DNA of 64,000 nucleotides from Streptomyces sp. 135 (GTDB lineage: Bacteria > Actinomycetota > Actinomycetes > Streptomycetales > Streptomycetaceae), in assembly GCF_020026305.1 (NCBI RefSeq), contig NZ_CP075691.1, forward strand, positions 7,929,415 through 7,993,414, read 5' to 3'. Below, piece after piece: positions 9,001 through 17,151 of this stretch; position 1 is the first letter of the stretch, and each line of letters starts with the position of its first letter. Below the pieces are notes generated by a model. That model had not been told where the DNA came from and made no database searches. It saw nothing but the letters and a program-made list of their open reading frames with translations. The translations under genes and the position numbers were made by a program.

Positions 9001-11656
9001 GCCCGGCTTCGACGCGCTGGTGCTCGAACTGACCATGACGTTCACCGCCGGTGCCACCCTCGTCGTACCGGAGCCGGGGCCGCTGGCGGGCGACCTGCTG
9101 GCCGACACCGTCGACGCCCACCGGGTCACGCACGCCCTGGTGCCGCCGGCCGCGCTCGCGACCGTGCCCCGGCACCGGCTGGCCTCCCTCACGACGCTCG
9201 TGGTGGGCGGCGAGGCGTGCGGGCCCGAACTCGTCAGGGCCTGGGCCCCCGGGCGCCGCGTGGTCAACGCGTACGGGCCCACCGAGTCCACCGTGATGGC
9301 CTGCGCGTCCGACCCGCTCGACGGCGACGACGGCGTGCCGATCGGCCGACCGGTCCGCCACACCCGCGTGTACGTACTCGACGCCGCTCTGCGGCCGGTG
9401 CCGGTCGGAGTCCCCGGCGAGCTCTACGTCTGCGGCGACGGGGTGGCCCGCGGCTACCTCGGGCGCCCCGGGCTCACCGCCGAGCGCTTCGTGGCCCTCC
9501 CGTACGGGACGCCGGGCGAGCGGGCCTACCGCACCGGTGACATCGTCCGCCGCCGCCGCGACGGCCGCCTCGACTTCCTGGGGCGCGGCGACGACCAGGT
9601 CCAACTGCGGGGCGTCCGCGTCGAAACGGGCGAGGTGGAGGCCGCGGTGGCCGCCGCCGACGGAGTGGCCGCAGCGGTCGTCACGCTGCACACGGCAGGC
9701 GACGTGCCGCGCCTGGTCGCCCACGTCGCGCCCGAGCCGGGTGCGTCCCCCGACCCCGCCGCGGTCCGCGCGCACGCCGCCCGCCTGCTGCCGCGCCAAC
9801 TGGTGCCCGCCGCGGTCCTCGTGCTCCCGTCCCTTCCGGTGAACGCCCACGGCAAGGTCGACCGCGCCGCGCTGCCCGCACCCGACTTCACTCCGGCGGC
9901 CGGGTCCCGCGCGGCCAGGGGGGCGCACGAGGAGACGCTGGTCGGCCTGTTCGGGGACGTCCTGGGCGTGCCGGGGGTCGGTGTCGACGACGGCTTCTTC
10001 GACCTGGGCGGTGACAGCATCCTCGCCATCGACCTGGTCGGTCGGGCGCGCCGCGCCGGCCTCGTACTGACGCCGCGCCAGGTCTTCGAGCACGCCACCC
10101 CGGCCGGGCTTGCGTCCGTCGCGACCGACGCCGCAGGGGCGGTCGGGGAACCGGCGGGCAGCGGGGTGGGCCAAGTGCCGCTCACTCCCATCGTGTCCTG
10201 GCTGCGCGACAGCGGGACGCCCGTCGCCCGCTTCTGCCAGTCCACGCTCGTCCGGACCCCGCCCGGCCTGACCGCCGACCACACCGCGACCGCGCTCGCC
10301 GCGCTGGCCGACCACCACGACGCCCTCCGGCTGACCCTGGCCGCCGAGGACGGCCGGTGGGAACTGCACGTGCGCGAGGCGGACCCGACCGGCGCCGCGG
10401 ACCGCCTGCGGCACGTGGACGTCCGCGCCGCGGACGACGCCGAGCTGCGGCGCGTACTGGCCCGGGAGGGGGAGGAGGCCCGCGCCCGGCTCGACCCGAC
10501 GCGCGGAGCAGTCCTCCAGGCGGTCCTGTTCGACCGGGGGCCCGACCGGGACGGGATGCTGCTGCTCGTCGTCCACCACCTCGCGGTGGACGCCGTCTCC
10601 TGGCGGATCCTGCTGCCCGACCTCGCCGAGGCGTGCCGGGCGGCGCGGGACGGACGGCGCCCCGGCCTCCAGCCGGTGGGCACCTCGCTGCGCACCTGGG
10701 CGCGGCGCCTCACCGAACTGGCGCGGGACCCCGCACTGGCCACCGACGCGACCCGCTGGGCCCGCACGCTGCGCCGGCCCAGGGTCGCCCTGGCCGACCG
10801 CCCGCTGAACCCCGCCGTGGACCTGGTCGCCACGGCGCGCCGGCACACCGCACGGCTGTCGCCGGAGACGACCGCGCTGCTGCTGACGGACGCCCCCGCC
10901 GCCCACAGGTGCGAGACCAAGGACCTCCTCCTCGCCGCCCTCGCCTGGGCGGTGGCCGACTGGCGGGACGCCGGCGGCGCCGCGGCCGTCGTCGTGGAGG
11001 TCGAGGGGCACGGCCGCGACGAGGACCTGCTGCCCGGCACCGATCTGTCCCGCACGGTCGGCTGGTTCACCACCACCCATCCCACGCGCCTCGAACTGCC
11101 CGCCCCGGACCGCGCACGGGCCTGGTCCGACCCGGGCGCGGCGGGGCGACTCCTCGGCGACGTCCGCGAGCAGCTGGCCGAACTGCCCGAACGCCGCGCG
11201 GGATACGGGCTGTTGCGCCACACCGGTGCGCACCCGCTCCTCGCGGAGCTGCCCGCGCCCGAGCTGGCCTTCAACTATCTGGGCCGGATCACCCGGAGCC
11301 TCGCCACGGGCACGGACGCCTTCGCTCCCGTGGCCGGCCACGACACGGGTGGCGATCAGGACCCTGCCGCGCCCCTGCCTCAACTCCTGGAACTGACCGC
11401 CCTGGTCGCGGACGGCGACGAGGGGCCCGAGCTGTCGGCCACGTGGACCTGGCCGTCGACCGCGCTGTCCCGCGAGCGGATCGGCGAGCTGGCCGACCTG
11501 TGGATCGCCGCGCTCGACGTGCTCGCCCGGAGCCCCGGCGCTCACGGCGGCCTCACCCCCGCCGACGTGGCCGTGACGCACATGAGCCAGAACGAGATCG
11601 ACGAGTTCGCCCTGGACCTCGACGACCTCGACGACCTCGACGAGCGGGCCGGGTGA
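2..11656 (+). CDS. NRPS subunit 1 (5' partial): (A)-T-E / C-A-T / C-[A deleted]-T / C-A-T-E
   Basis: Peptide synthetase subunit; the reading frame is already open at the left edge, inside the last part of an A domain. Domains by approximate nucleotide: A end 2-230; T 260-480 (GGDSI, Ser120); E 510-1830 (HHLAVDG); C of the D-donor type 2010-3270 (LTPLQEG, HHVLWDG); A 3350-4800; T 4840-5040; C 5090-6410 (HHIASDG); A-domain scar 6488-6670; T 6760-6970; C 7020-8330 (HHIAGDG); A 8420-9880; T 9920-10110; E 10150-11560; acidic tail to the stop. Codes read by alignment to GrsA: second module DASTTAAVCK (aromatic, Tyr/Phe-like), fourth DALLVGAVMK (not assigned). The E domain and tail ending in SQNEIDEF and an Asp/Leu-rich stretch look like a donor docking region for a D-acceptor C domain, which subunit 2 has. 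NRPS identity is certain; substrates are inferred. Confidence 0.97.
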   Translation: MAAAAVTVREDRPGDRRLTAYVVPSATRTGGDLPDLRAFAASKLPDHMVPAAVHVLQELPLTAHGKLDRRALPAPEPATTAPGRAPASEREAVLRQLFADVLGVEGAGVDDDFFGLGGDSILSMQLVSRARKAGLAFSTRDVFEHRTAARLAAASVRARDAERAAPVDDGVGEVQLTPVMVRFAESGVRVDDHAQTAAVRLPAGIAHQHLTGALQDLVDHHDALRLVLESDDAGWMLRVRPRGTVDAASCTEHLSAAEAADAGHDVHALTARATARLAPGTGSVVRAVHAVGGDGPDLLVLAVHHLAVDGVSWRILLSDLADAVRARAAGQRPQLPPVRTSLRTWADQLTEQAASRRTELGLWKDILEAPDPLIGARPLDPELDGPGTLRRKTVTLPDALGRAVLADGSRTDHLLLAALAVAVRGWRAARGHRHDTGLLVDIEGHGRAEHLVAGADLSRTVGWFTSVHPLRIATGGPDADDAARTALRETAASLAAVPDGGVGFGMLRHLNPRTAPVLARMQTPQIMFNYLGRVAAPQESGWSVLAEGFDAADDTGTAPGHVLGLDAVAVDDGSGPRLAATWSWAGELLRDDDVADLEALWTEALRTLTRDPGDGPDDGDTGGGGGGPGSRGPSAPGSGPVRLAPADVDLSPLTPAEHDRLVATGPPLEAVLPLTPLQEGLLFHHALGQDAPDVYNAQASADLTGTLDAARLRTAMDLLLARHPNLKVNFRFDGVRTPVQVVPREVRVPWAEADLRGRQDPAAEAARLADDARNQRFDPANGPLLRCLLLRVADDRHRLVITNHHVLWDGWSQPILFRDLLEFYRAGESCGLPDVRPFRDHLAWLAGQDRDAAVRAWRDALAGLDAPTLLAPAPKGTAERPRRLETTVDATTSAAVVGFARGCGVTVGAVVQAAWGVLLGGLVGRGDVVFGVTVSGRSAELDGAASMVGLFINTVPLRVRLDPSECLGDLVVRVQGERARLLAHEHLGLAEIQRVAGHGELFDTALVVENYPAGAEAAEVVPGLTVTAVDGYDATHFPLALAVQPDDVLRLRLDCAPDLFDDRELTSVADRFTHLLRQICRTPDRRVAATELLTPGETAHLDAAWSRGPDAPPHAFWHRLVEQRAARSPGSTAVTDGRTSLTTAELNERANRLARLLIARGAGPERFVAVAVPRSADLAVTLLAVAKAGAAHVPVDPAHPDERTRLVLDDTAPVLLVTTSEVDLPAHTVPTVVLDAPGTRRDLDALPAHDVRDGELGRPLHPRHAAYAVHTSGSTGRPKAVVVTHQGLAALAAGQIARFAVRPESRVLQFASSTFDASVSELLLGLLSGGTAVFASADRLLPGPGLTALLAEARITHVTLPPAVLAVLPDGAVPPGVTVTVAGDACTSDVVRRWAPGRRLVNAYGPTEFTVCATMTEPLAPEAGAPPIGRPIAGATVHVLDFALRPVPPGVTGELYLAGPALARGYLNNPALTAQRFVAAPGGSRMYRTGDLVRRRADGTLDFVGRSDDQVKVRGFRVEPAEVEACLSQEAGGARCAVTADGESLVALVVAEPGADQDPAALRAALARRLPAHLVPSSVLLVDDLPLNRNGKLDRAALTVPRAGATRAARAPRTPHEEILCGLFADVLGLDAVGVDESFFDRGGHSLTAVRLVARIRDALGAELSVRDVFQAPSAARLAVRVARAGTAGPALRAGVRPERLPLSFGQRRLWFLHQLEGAGAAYNVPLALRLSGELDREALRSALGDVVARHESLRTVVAEDAQGPYQVVRDVADAEPELAVVRCPETELAAELAAAARHAFDLTAELPLRAALFELGADEHVLLVLVHHIASDGWSVRPLVGDLKAAFGARLRGSEPRWRELPVQYADFAVRQRAALGSEDDPDSALAAQIAYWRERLADLPAEIDLPADRPRPATASGRGDRVEFTVPADVHGGVVRLARAAGATVFMVMQAALGVLLSRSGAGDDIPVGAPVAGRGDAALEGLVGFFVNTLVLRTDVSGDPTFRELVTRVRERDLEAYAHQDLPFERLVEILNPERSAARHPLVQTVLTCHTADDIAALDAAGDLPGLSTEPVPVDTGAAKFDLDFEFGETLADGTPAGMTGTLAYSVDRFEQDTARALVDRLLHLLAAAAADPDAKAADLPLMDAAERERVLSHGRQAGAYVLDVRLRPLPVGLTGDIHELTDEPGDGLLADPFGPRGRWLRATGERGRWTADGELLRHGETEGRDAGGTGGGSGTARRGAGAPVPVRPTAPRTPQEEILCGLFADFLDVAAVGPHDSFFDHGGHSLAAIRLVNRVRATFGVDLTIAGFFEHPTPAGTAALLVDRPAGADAAVLRAGPRPQRLPLSYAQRRLWLLHRLDGPGAAYNVPMALRLRGRLDREALRAALRDVVARHESLRTVFAEDAEGPHQRVLAAGTDVPWHIEDVPDEELAEHLERAAGSPFDLSGEIPLRAFLFRTAPDTCVLLLVMHHIAGDGWSVGPLARDFAAAFAARCAGTAADLPALAVQYADYALWQREVLGSEDDARSTLARQLDFWRTELVDLPLELDLPVDRPRPVVAVQHGGRVEFTVPADVHAGAARLARESGATVFMVVQSALALLLSRLGAGDDIPVGAPVAGRGDAALESLVGFFVNTLVLRTDVSGDPTFRELVDRVRHADLRAFAHQDLPFERLVEAVNPERSAARHPLFQVSLTVEPDDADSAPPVPSVPGLTAEPVPVGTGAVKFDLSFGLGERPDGGCTGSLQYSAELFDRESAELIAARLVRLLASAVAEPDRSVGGLELLPSGERHLLLTEWNDTADGTRSATLPELFESQARRTPDASALVTGVCELSYAELDVRANGLAHELIARGIGPEDVVALLLPKSAALIECVLAVGKAGAAWTPVDPALPDARVTALLANCAAALVLTDRSGAARAGDVPAVAVRDLDPSAGPRHAPTDRDRVRPLRHHNAAYVLHTSGSTGTPKGVVVPHTGLAALAAEERERFAVRPDSRVLQLSAPGFDALVLELTMTFTAGATLVVPEPGPLAGDLLADTVDAHRVTHALVPPAALATVPRHRLASLTTLVVGGEACGPELVRAWAPGRRVVNAYGPTESTVMACASDPLDGDDGVPIGRPVRHTRVYVLDAALRPVPVGVPGELYVCGDGVARGYLGRPGLTAERFVALPYGTPGERAYRTGDIVRRRRDGRLDFLGRGDDQVQLRGVRVETGEVEAAVAAADGVAAAVVTLHTAGDVPRLVAHVAPEPGASPDPAAVRAHAARLLPRQLVPAAVLVLPSLPVNAHGKVDRAALPAPDFTPAAGSRAARGAHEETLVGLFGDVLGVPGVGVDDGFFDLGGDSILAIDLVGRARRAGLVLTPRQVFEHATPAGLASVATDAAGAVGEPAGSGVGQVPLTPIVSWLRDSGTPVARFCQSTLVRTPPGLTADHTATALAALADHHDALRLTLAAEDGRWELHVREADPTGAADRLRHVDVRAADDAELRRVLAREGEEARARLDPTRGAVLQAVLFDRGPDRDGMLLLVVHHLAVDAVSWRILLPDLAEACRAARDGRRPGLQPVGTSLRTWARRLTELARDPALATDATRWARTLRRPRVALADRPLNPAVDLVATARRHTARLSPETTALLLTDAPAAHRCETKDLLLAALAWAVADWRDAGGAAAVVVEVEGHGRDEDLLPGTDLSRTVGWFTTTHPTRLELPAPDRARAWSDPGAAGRLLGDVREQLAELPERRAGYGLLRHTGAHPLLAELPAPELAFNYLGRITRSLATGTDAFAPVAGHDTGGDQDPAAPLPQLLELTALVADGDEGPELSATWTWPSTALSRERIGELADLWIAALDVLARSPGAHGGLTPADVAVTHMSQNEIDEFALDLDDLDDLDERAG
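6488..6670 (+). other. Scar of a deleted adenylation domain in NRPS subunit 1
   Basis: Between a complete C domain and a complete T domain there is only about 60 codons of A-domain sequence. It reads VLDVRLRPLPVG, then a shortened stretch, then ADPFGPRGRW and WTADGELLRHG. These match the A7-A8 neighbourhood of the other A domains (VLDxxLRPVPVG ... ADPFG ... RTGDxxRW). Motifs A1-A6 and A9-A10 are missing, and a Gly/Ala/Arg-rich linker follows. About 1.3 kb has been lost in frame. The module keeps its carrier Ser (GGHSL near 6860), so it must be loaded by another protein or be skipped. Confidence 0.88.
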
Positions 11657-11757
11657 AGGGCCGGGGCCGGGGGGTCTTTTCGCTCCGTCTAAACGGTCTG
11701 GTCCGACCGCCGTCGCACTGGAAGAGTCAGGGCATCCACCGACCCGGGGGTACCGAC

Positions 11758-13026
11758 ATGCCGAACGCGGAGAAGCTCCGCAGCGCCGCCAGGCTCCAGT
11801 ACAAGCGCGCCGTGCTCTGGAGCCACGCGAGGAGGGGCGACCTCGTCTGCCGGCTGATGCTGCACGAGCACCTGGCCGACCCCTATCCGCTGTACGAGGG
11901 CATCCGGGCCGAAGGGCCGGTGTACCGGAGCAGGGCCGGAGTCCAGGCCGTGACGGCGCACGAGCTGTGCGGCCAGGTGCTGCGGGACTCCGCGTTCGGG
12001 CGCCGCAACGAGGACGCGGGCACGGCGGAGCCCGCCGCAGCCGACGCCCCGGCCGGGGGCGGCAACGCCTCTTTCCTGGACGGTGAGGTGGCCGACCACA
12101 TGCGGTGGCGACGGCTCGTCGCCCCCGCGTTCCGCACCCGCAAGATCGCCGAGTACCGGCACCGCACCGAGGAGGTCGCCCACCGCCTGCTCGACGCCGC
12201 GCTGGACAGGGGCGGCGACTTCGACCTCGTGACCGACTTCGCCTCCCCCCTGCCGATCACCGTGATCAGCGAACTGCTCGGCATCACCGACGTCGACGTG
12301 GACCGCTTCGCCCACTACGGCCTCGTGACGGGCCGGGCCATCGACGGGGTCCGCTCGGTACGGCAGGCCACGGAGTTCCGCGAGGCGGCCGGCGAACTCG
12401 ACGCCATGTTCACCGCCCTGGTCCGCAGGCGCCGCGACGAACCCGGCGACGACCTCGTCAGCGACCTGCTGAGGCCGCAGGGCGACGAGCGGCTGCCCGA
12501 ACAGGAGATCATCGGCACCTGCCAGCTCCTGCTCACCGCCGGGTTCGAGACCACGACGAACCTGGTGTCCAACGCCGTACTGCGCCTGCTGTCCGACCGC
12601 GAGCAGTGGGAGGCCCTCGTCGCCGACCCGAAGCTGGCCCCGGCGGTGGCCGAGGAGTCGCTGCGCTACGACCCGCCGGTGCAGTACTCGATCCGCGTCG
12701 TACGCGACACCCTGCACCTCGGCGGAGTGACGCTGCCGTCGGGCACCGTCCTCATGCTCGTCCTCGGCGCCGCCAACCGCGATCCCGACGTCTTCCCCGA
12801 CCCGCACCGCTTCGACATCACCCGGCCCGACGCGGGCCAGCACCTGGCGTTCCTCAGTGGAGCCCACTACTGTGTCGGCGCCCCGCTGGCCCGGATGGAG
12901 GCCGACGTGGCACTGAGCGTCCTGGCCGAGCGGCTCCCCGAACTGCGCCGCGCCGGGCGGCTGCGGCGCCGGCCGACGGCCGCGCTGCGCGGCCTGCTGA
13001 ACCTGCCCGTCAGCTCCGGACGCTGA
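11758..13026 (+). CDS. Cytochrome P450
   Basis: Haem monooxygenase of 422 residues. The I-helix motif AGFETTT, the ExxR motif (EESLRYDPP) and the haem loop FLSGAHYCVG with Cys372 are all present. The ATG at 11758 is chosen because the frame upstream is only a shadow of the NRPS. It lies 101 bp after subunit 1 and starts a run of five same-strand genes. P450s in NRPS clusters commonly hydroxylate a carrier-bound amino acid, often at the beta carbon. Here the partner could be the A-T-hydrolase protein or an NRPS T domain, but nothing in the sequence decides the substrate. Confidence 0.95.
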   Translation: MPNAEKLRSAARLQYKRAVLWSHARRGDLVCRLMLHEHLADPYPLYEGIRAEGPVYRSRAGVQAVTAHELCGQVLRDSAFGRRNEDAGTAEPAAADAPAGGGNASFLDGEVADHMRWRRLVAPAFRTRKIAEYRHRTEEVAHRLLDAALDRGGDFDLVTDFASPLPITVISELLGITDVDVDRFAHYGLVTGRAIDGVRSVRQATEFREAAGELDAMFTALVRRRRDEPGDDLVSDLLRPQGDERLPEQEIIGTCQLLLTAGFETTTNLVSNAVLRLLSDREQWEALVADPKLAPAVAEESLRYDPPVQYSIRVVRDTLHLGGVTLPSGTVLMLVLGAANRDPDVFPDPHRFDITRPDAGQHLAFLSGAHYCVGAPLARMEADVALSVLAERLPELRRAGRLRRRPTAALRGLLNLPVSSGR

Positions 13027-13050
13027 CCCACCGACCCGGAGGAGATCCCC

Positions 13051-14007
13051 ATGCACCCCGACCCGCAGCAGGCCCCGTTCGTCCTCGGCACCGAGCGCCA
13101 CCGCACGGTGGCCGACGCGGCCGACTGGATCACGGCGCACCTCGACGACCTGCACGCCCTGCGCCGGGAGCACGGCGCGGTGCTGCTGCGCGGCCTGCCG
13201 TTCACCACGGCGGACGAGTTCGCCCTGCTGCGCGACCGCATCGTGGGGCGCCCGGCCGACTACGTGGAGAAGGCGACGCCCCGCAGCGCGTACGGAAAGG
13301 GAGTGTTCACCGCCACCGACGTACCCGCCAGGCGGCGCATCCGGCTGCACAACGAGAACAGCTACGCGCTGAGCTTCCCCCAGCTCCTGGTGTTCGGCTG
13401 CCTGACCCCGCCCACGGCGGGCGGGGAGACCTTCCTCGGGGACATGCGCGCCATCACCGATCTCCTTCCCGACGCCCTGGTGGGGCGCTTCGCCGACGAA
13501 GGATGGACGCTGGTGCGCAACTACTGGGGGTACTACGGGCTGACCTGGCAGGAGGCGTTCGCCACCGACGACCGCGACGAGGTGGAGAAGTACGCGGCGG
13601 CGCAAGGGCTCACCACGAGCTGGCACGGTGACCGGCTCACCACCACGCAGCACCGGTCCGCGCTCATCCGCCACCCGGAGAGCGGCGACACCTCCTGGTT
13701 CAACCACGTCGCCTTCTGGAGCGAGTGGAGCCTCCAGGACGACGTGCGCGAGCTGCTGCGCGACGAGTGCGGCGACGACCTGCCCTTCCGCACCTTCCAC
13801 GGCAACGGCGAACCGGTGGACCGGGCCACCATCGAACTGCTCAACGACGCCCACGAGAAGGTCAGGACCGCGGAGCGCTGGCAGCGCGGGGACCTCATGG
13901 TCGTCGACAACATACGGCTCGCCCACGGCCGCGAACCCTTCAAGGGCGAGCGCGAGGTCCTGGTGGCCATGGGCGACCCGATCGACCGGGCGGACTGCGA
14001 ACTGTGA
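13051..14007 (+). CDS. SyrP/TauD-like Fe(II)/2-oxoglutarate oxygenase 1
   Basis: Non-haem iron oxygenase of 318 residues, starting at ATG 13051 with a strong GGAGGA ribosome site. The HxE iron ligands are His100 and Glu102 (HNE), with distal His292 followed by GREPFKGERE, which carries the Arg expected to bind 2-oxoglutarate. HxE rather than HxD is typical of the clavaminate synthase, AsnO and VioC group, which hydroxylate the beta carbon of amino acids. SyrP-like members act on carrier-bound Asp. With an Asp module in subunit 2, beta-hydroxylation of Asp is a reasonable guess; Asn or a basic residue cannot be excluded. Confidence 0.9.
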   Translation: MHPDPQQAPFVLGTERHRTVADAADWITAHLDDLHALRREHGAVLLRGLPFTTADEFALLRDRIVGRPADYVEKATPRSAYGKGVFTATDVPARRRIRLHNENSYALSFPQLLVFGCLTPPTAGGETFLGDMRAITDLLPDALVGRFADEGWTLVRNYWGYYGLTWQEAFATDDRDEVEKYAAAQGLTTSWHGDRLTTTQHRSALIRHPESGDTSWFNHVAFWSEWSLQDDVRELLRDECGDDLPFRTFHGNGEPVDRATIELLNDAHEKVRTAERWQRGDLMVVDNIRLAHGREPFKGEREVLVAMGDPIDRADCEL

Positions 14008-14038
14008 GCGCGGCGGACCGCACCACCAAAGGCCCCGC

Positions 14039-15220
14039 ATGACCCGGCTGTCCCGGCGTACGGCGCGGGTCACCCCGATGGCGCTCGCCGCGCTGCTGCC
14101 CGCCGCGCGCGCGGGCGGGGCCATCGACCTCGCCCTCGGCATCCCCCAGGGCGGACCGGCCGAGGCCGCGGTCGAAGCCGCCGTCGCGGCCCTGCGCTCC
14201 GGGGGCAACCAGTACGCCGACCCCGCCGGGCTGCCGGAACTCCGGCGCGCCCTGGCGGCGGAACTCACCGCCGTGCGCGGCGTGCCGGTCGACGCCGAGC
14301 ACGAGATCACCATCAGCGCCGGAGCCACCGAAGGCGTGCTGGTCGCGCTCATCGCGGCCACCGACCCGGGCGACGAGGTGCTCGTCCCGCAGCCCTTCTT
14401 CGAGAACCACCCCGGAGTCGTCGAACTGGCCGGTGCCGTACCGCGTTTCGTGCCCCTGACCGACGGCGTCTGGCGCCTCGAAGCGGATGCGCTGGAAGCC
14501 GCCGTGACGCCCCGGACCCGGGCGGTGCTCCTCAACAACCCGCACAACCCCACCGGTCGTGTCTTCGACCGGGCCGAGTTCGACGCGCTCACCGCCGTGT
14601 GCGAACGGCACGACCTGACGCTGATCACCGACGAGGTCTACGACCGGTTCGTCTACGACGGGCACCGGCACCTGTCACCCGTGGGCGACCTGACGGCCCT
14701 GCGCCACCGCTCGGTGGTCGTCGGGAGCCTCTCCAAGACCCGGGCGATGAGCGGCTGGCGGCTCGGCTACTGCCTCGCACCGCCCGACCTCACCGCGGCA
14801 CTGCGCCGGGTGCACGAGCGCACCACACTCGGCGCGCCCCACCCGCTGCAGCGTGGCGCGGTGGCGTTCGGGCCCACCGACGAGGCGTCGGTCGCCACCG
14901 CTCGCGCGCTGTTCCAGGACCGCCGCGACCTGGTGTGCGAGGCGCTGCGCAGGACCGGCTGCACGGTGCGTGCCCCGCAGGGCGGCTGGTTCGTCCTGGC
15001 CGGCACGGCCGCGCTGGCCGGTGACTCGGGGGAGCTGGCCCGGCGGCTGGTCGAGGACGCCGGGGTCCTCGTCGCCCCCGGCGCGTCCTTCTTCGCGCCG
15101 CCGGAGGCCGGCCACGGCTGGGTCCGGATCGCGCTCGTACGCGACCGGGCCGAGCTGCGCACCGGACTCGACCGCATCGCCGTCCACCTCACCCGCACGC
15201 CGATCCCGCCGAGAAGCTGA
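14039..15220 (+). CDS. PLP-dependent aminotransferase, class I/II
   Basis: Fold-type I aminotransferase of 393 residues. The PLP lysine is Lys233 in SLSKTRAMSGWRLGY, and the NNPHNPTGRV and ITDEVYDRF segments are typical of the aspartate aminotransferase family. Starts at ATG 14039, 31 bp after the oxygenase. It presumably makes or converts a precursor amino acid (an alpha-keto acid to a nonproteinogenic residue), but the substrate cannot be read from the sequence. A kynurenine-type role is possible because kynurenine genes occur elsewhere in the cluster, though it is not in their operon. Confidence 0.92.
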   Translation: MTRLSRRTARVTPMALAALLPAARAGGAIDLALGIPQGGPAEAAVEAAVAALRSGGNQYADPAGLPELRRALAAELTAVRGVPVDAEHEITISAGATEGVLVALIAATDPGDEVLVPQPFFENHPGVVELAGAVPRFVPLTDGVWRLEADALEAAVTPRTRAVLLNNPHNPTGRVFDRAEFDALTAVCERHDLTLITDEVYDRFVYDGHRHLSPVGDLTALRHRSVVVGSLSKTRAMSGWRLGYCLAPPDLTAALRRVHERTTLGAPHPLQRGAVAFGPTDEASVATARALFQDRRDLVCEALRRTGCTVRAPQGGWFVLAGTAALAGDSGELARRLVEDAGVLVAPGASFFAPPEAGHGWVRIALVRDRAELRTGLDRIAVHLTRTPIPPRS

Positions 15221-15228
15221 GGAGACCC

Positions 15229-17151
15229 GTGGAGAACGGACCGGCGCAGCGAACGCCCTCCCTCATCGGCACGGAGGACTTCGCGAAGCCCACCTGGGCC
15301 ACCCCGGGCGAGACGGCCGCCCAGCGCAGTGTCACCGCGACCCTGCGTGCCGTCCCCGCCGCCATCACGGCCATCGTGCGACTGTCCTGGCGCGCCTCGC
15401 CCGCACTCACCGTCGTCGTGGGCGTGGCCCAGCTGCTCGCCGGTGCCGTGGCCGCGGTCGGCCTGCTCGCCACGGCGAACGTCCTGACCGTCCTGCTGTC
15501 CGAGGGGCCCACCCCGGACCGCGTGGTGGAATCCCTGCCGTCGGTGCTCGCCGTCGTGGCCTCGTACGCCACCCGCGCCCTGATGGACAGCGCGGCCACC
15601 GTCCTGCAGGGCCGGCTGCGGCCCCGCATCATGGAAGAGGCCCAGGACGCGATGAACAGCGCGGTCGTCGCGGTCGAACTCAAGGCGTTCGACGACCCCA
15701 GCTTCCGCGAGCTGATCCGGCAGGGCATACGACGCGGCCTGCCGTCGATCGACCAGAGCATCCGGCTCCTCGCCGAAGCGCTCAGATCGGTGGTGACGAT
15801 GGCGTCCGCGCTCGTCGCCACCGCCGTGCTGAGCCTGTGGCTGCTGCCGGTCATGCTGCTCGCCGCGCTGGCGGAGATGTGGTCGGCGACCCAGGTCGGC
15901 AAACTGGACTTCCTCAGCTTCCTGAGCAACGCCACCCGCCAGTTGCGCATCGGCGTGGTCCAGGACCTCATCGTCAAGCGCGAGTTGGCAGCGGAAGTGC
16001 GCGCGTACCGCCTCCAGGACCAGCTCATGGCCGAGCACCGCCGCGTCGCCTCCCAGCTGACCGAGGAGACCGTGCGGCTGGAGACGAAGAAGGGGTTCGT
16101 CCAGCTGGTGGGCCGCACCCTCAGCGGTCTGAGCACCGGGCTCGCCTACGTCCTGCTGGGCCTCCTGCTGCACCAGGGGGTCATGCCCCTCGCCCTGGCG
16201 GGCACGGCCGTGTTGGCGATGCGCAACGCCAACACCGGGCTCGCGGCCACGATGCGCTCGCTCAACCGGGTGTACGAACTGTCGCACTACATCGACCTCT
16301 ACCACGGCCTCCTGAGTGACGCCGCGGGCCGCCACCACCCCCCGTGCGCCGCCCTGGCCCCGCACAACCCCACCGAGATCCGCATCGAGAACGTCGAGTT
16401 CAGCTACCCCGGCAGCACCCAGCACGCCCTGCGCGACATCAACCTGTGCATCAGACGCGGCGAAGTGGTGGCACTCGTCGGCGAGAACGGGTCGGGCAAG
16501 ACCACTCTCAGCAAGATCATCGCCGGTCTGTACCGGCCCACGTCCGGCGCGGTGCTGTGGGACGGGGTGGACATCGCCACCACGACCGAGGAGTCGGTCC
16601 TCGACCAGGTGGCGCTGATCTCCCAGGAACCGGCCCGCTGGCCGATGACCGCGGGAAACAACATCCGCATGGGGCGCCTGGAGTACGACGACACGTCCAA
16701 GGAGCGCTGGCGGCGGGCGGTGTCCGCGTCGGGCGCGGACGAGGTGGTGCGGTCCCTGCCCAAGGGCGAGGACACCATCCTGTCCAAGGAGTTCGTCGGC
16801 GGCCGGGACCTCTCGGGAGGCCAGTGGCAGCGCCTCGGCGTCGCCCGCGGCGTCTACCGCGACGCCGCCGTCCTCCTCGCCGACGAGCCCACGGCCGCAC
16901 TGGACGCCAAGGCGGAGGCCGTCGTCTTCGAGGGCCTGCGCCGCGCCAGCGCCTTGGACGGCGAGGGCACCGGATCACGGACCACGATCCTGGTCACCCA
17001 CCGCCTGGTCAACGTCCGCAGGGCGGAACGCATCGTCGTCCTGCACCAGGGCCGCATCGTGGAACAGGGCACGCACGCCGAACTCATGGCGAGCGGAGGC
17101 CGCTACGCGGACATGTACGCACTGCAGGCCGACGCCTACACCACGGCATGA
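15229..17151 (+). CDS. ABC exporter, fused membrane and ATPase domains
   Basis: Half-transporter of 640 residues. The first half is hydrophobic with about six membrane segments; the second is an ABC ATPase with Walker A GENGSGKTT, signature LSGGQWQRL and Walker B VLLADEPTAALD. GTG start at 15229 with AGGAGA just upstream. This type works as a dimer in the membrane; in NRPS clusters it usually exports the peptide and gives self-resistance. Its stop overlaps the next start (ATGA), so the two genes are probably translationally coupled. Confidence 0.93.
   Translation: MENGPAQRTPSLIGTEDFAKPTWATPGETAAQRSVTATLRAVPAAITAIVRLSWRASPALTVVVGVAQLLAGAVAAVGLLATANVLTVLLSEGPTPDRVVESLPSVLAVVASYATRALMDSAATVLQGRLRPRIMEEAQDAMNSAVVAVELKAFDDPSFRELIRQGIRRGLPSIDQSIRLLAEALRSVVTMASALVATAVLSLWLLPVMLLAALAEMWSATQVGKLDFLSFLSNATRQLRIGVVQDLIVKRELAAEVRAYRLQDQLMAEHRRVASQLTEETVRLETKKGFVQLVGRTLSGLSTGLAYVLLGLLLHQGVMPLALAGTAVLAMRNANTGLAATMRSLNRVYELSHYIDLYHGLLSDAAGRHHPPCAALAPHNPTEIRIENVEFSYPGSTQHALRDINLCIRRGEVVALVGENGSGKTTLSKIIAGLYRPTSGAVLWDGVDIATTTEESVLDQVALISQEPARWPMTAGNNIRMGRLEYDDTSKERWRRAVSASGADEVVRSLPKGEDTILSKEFVGGRDLSGGQWQRLGVARGVYRDAAVLLADEPTAALDAKAEAVVFEGLRRASALDGEGTGSRTTILVTHRLVNVRRAERIVVLHQGRIVEQGTHAELMASGGRYADMYALQADAYTTA

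Noticed and set aside
10357..11757. Upstream extension of the P450 frame
   Set aside because: Overlaps the E domain of the NRPS in another frame with Arg/Pro-rich low-complexity sequence; the P450 fold begins at 11758.
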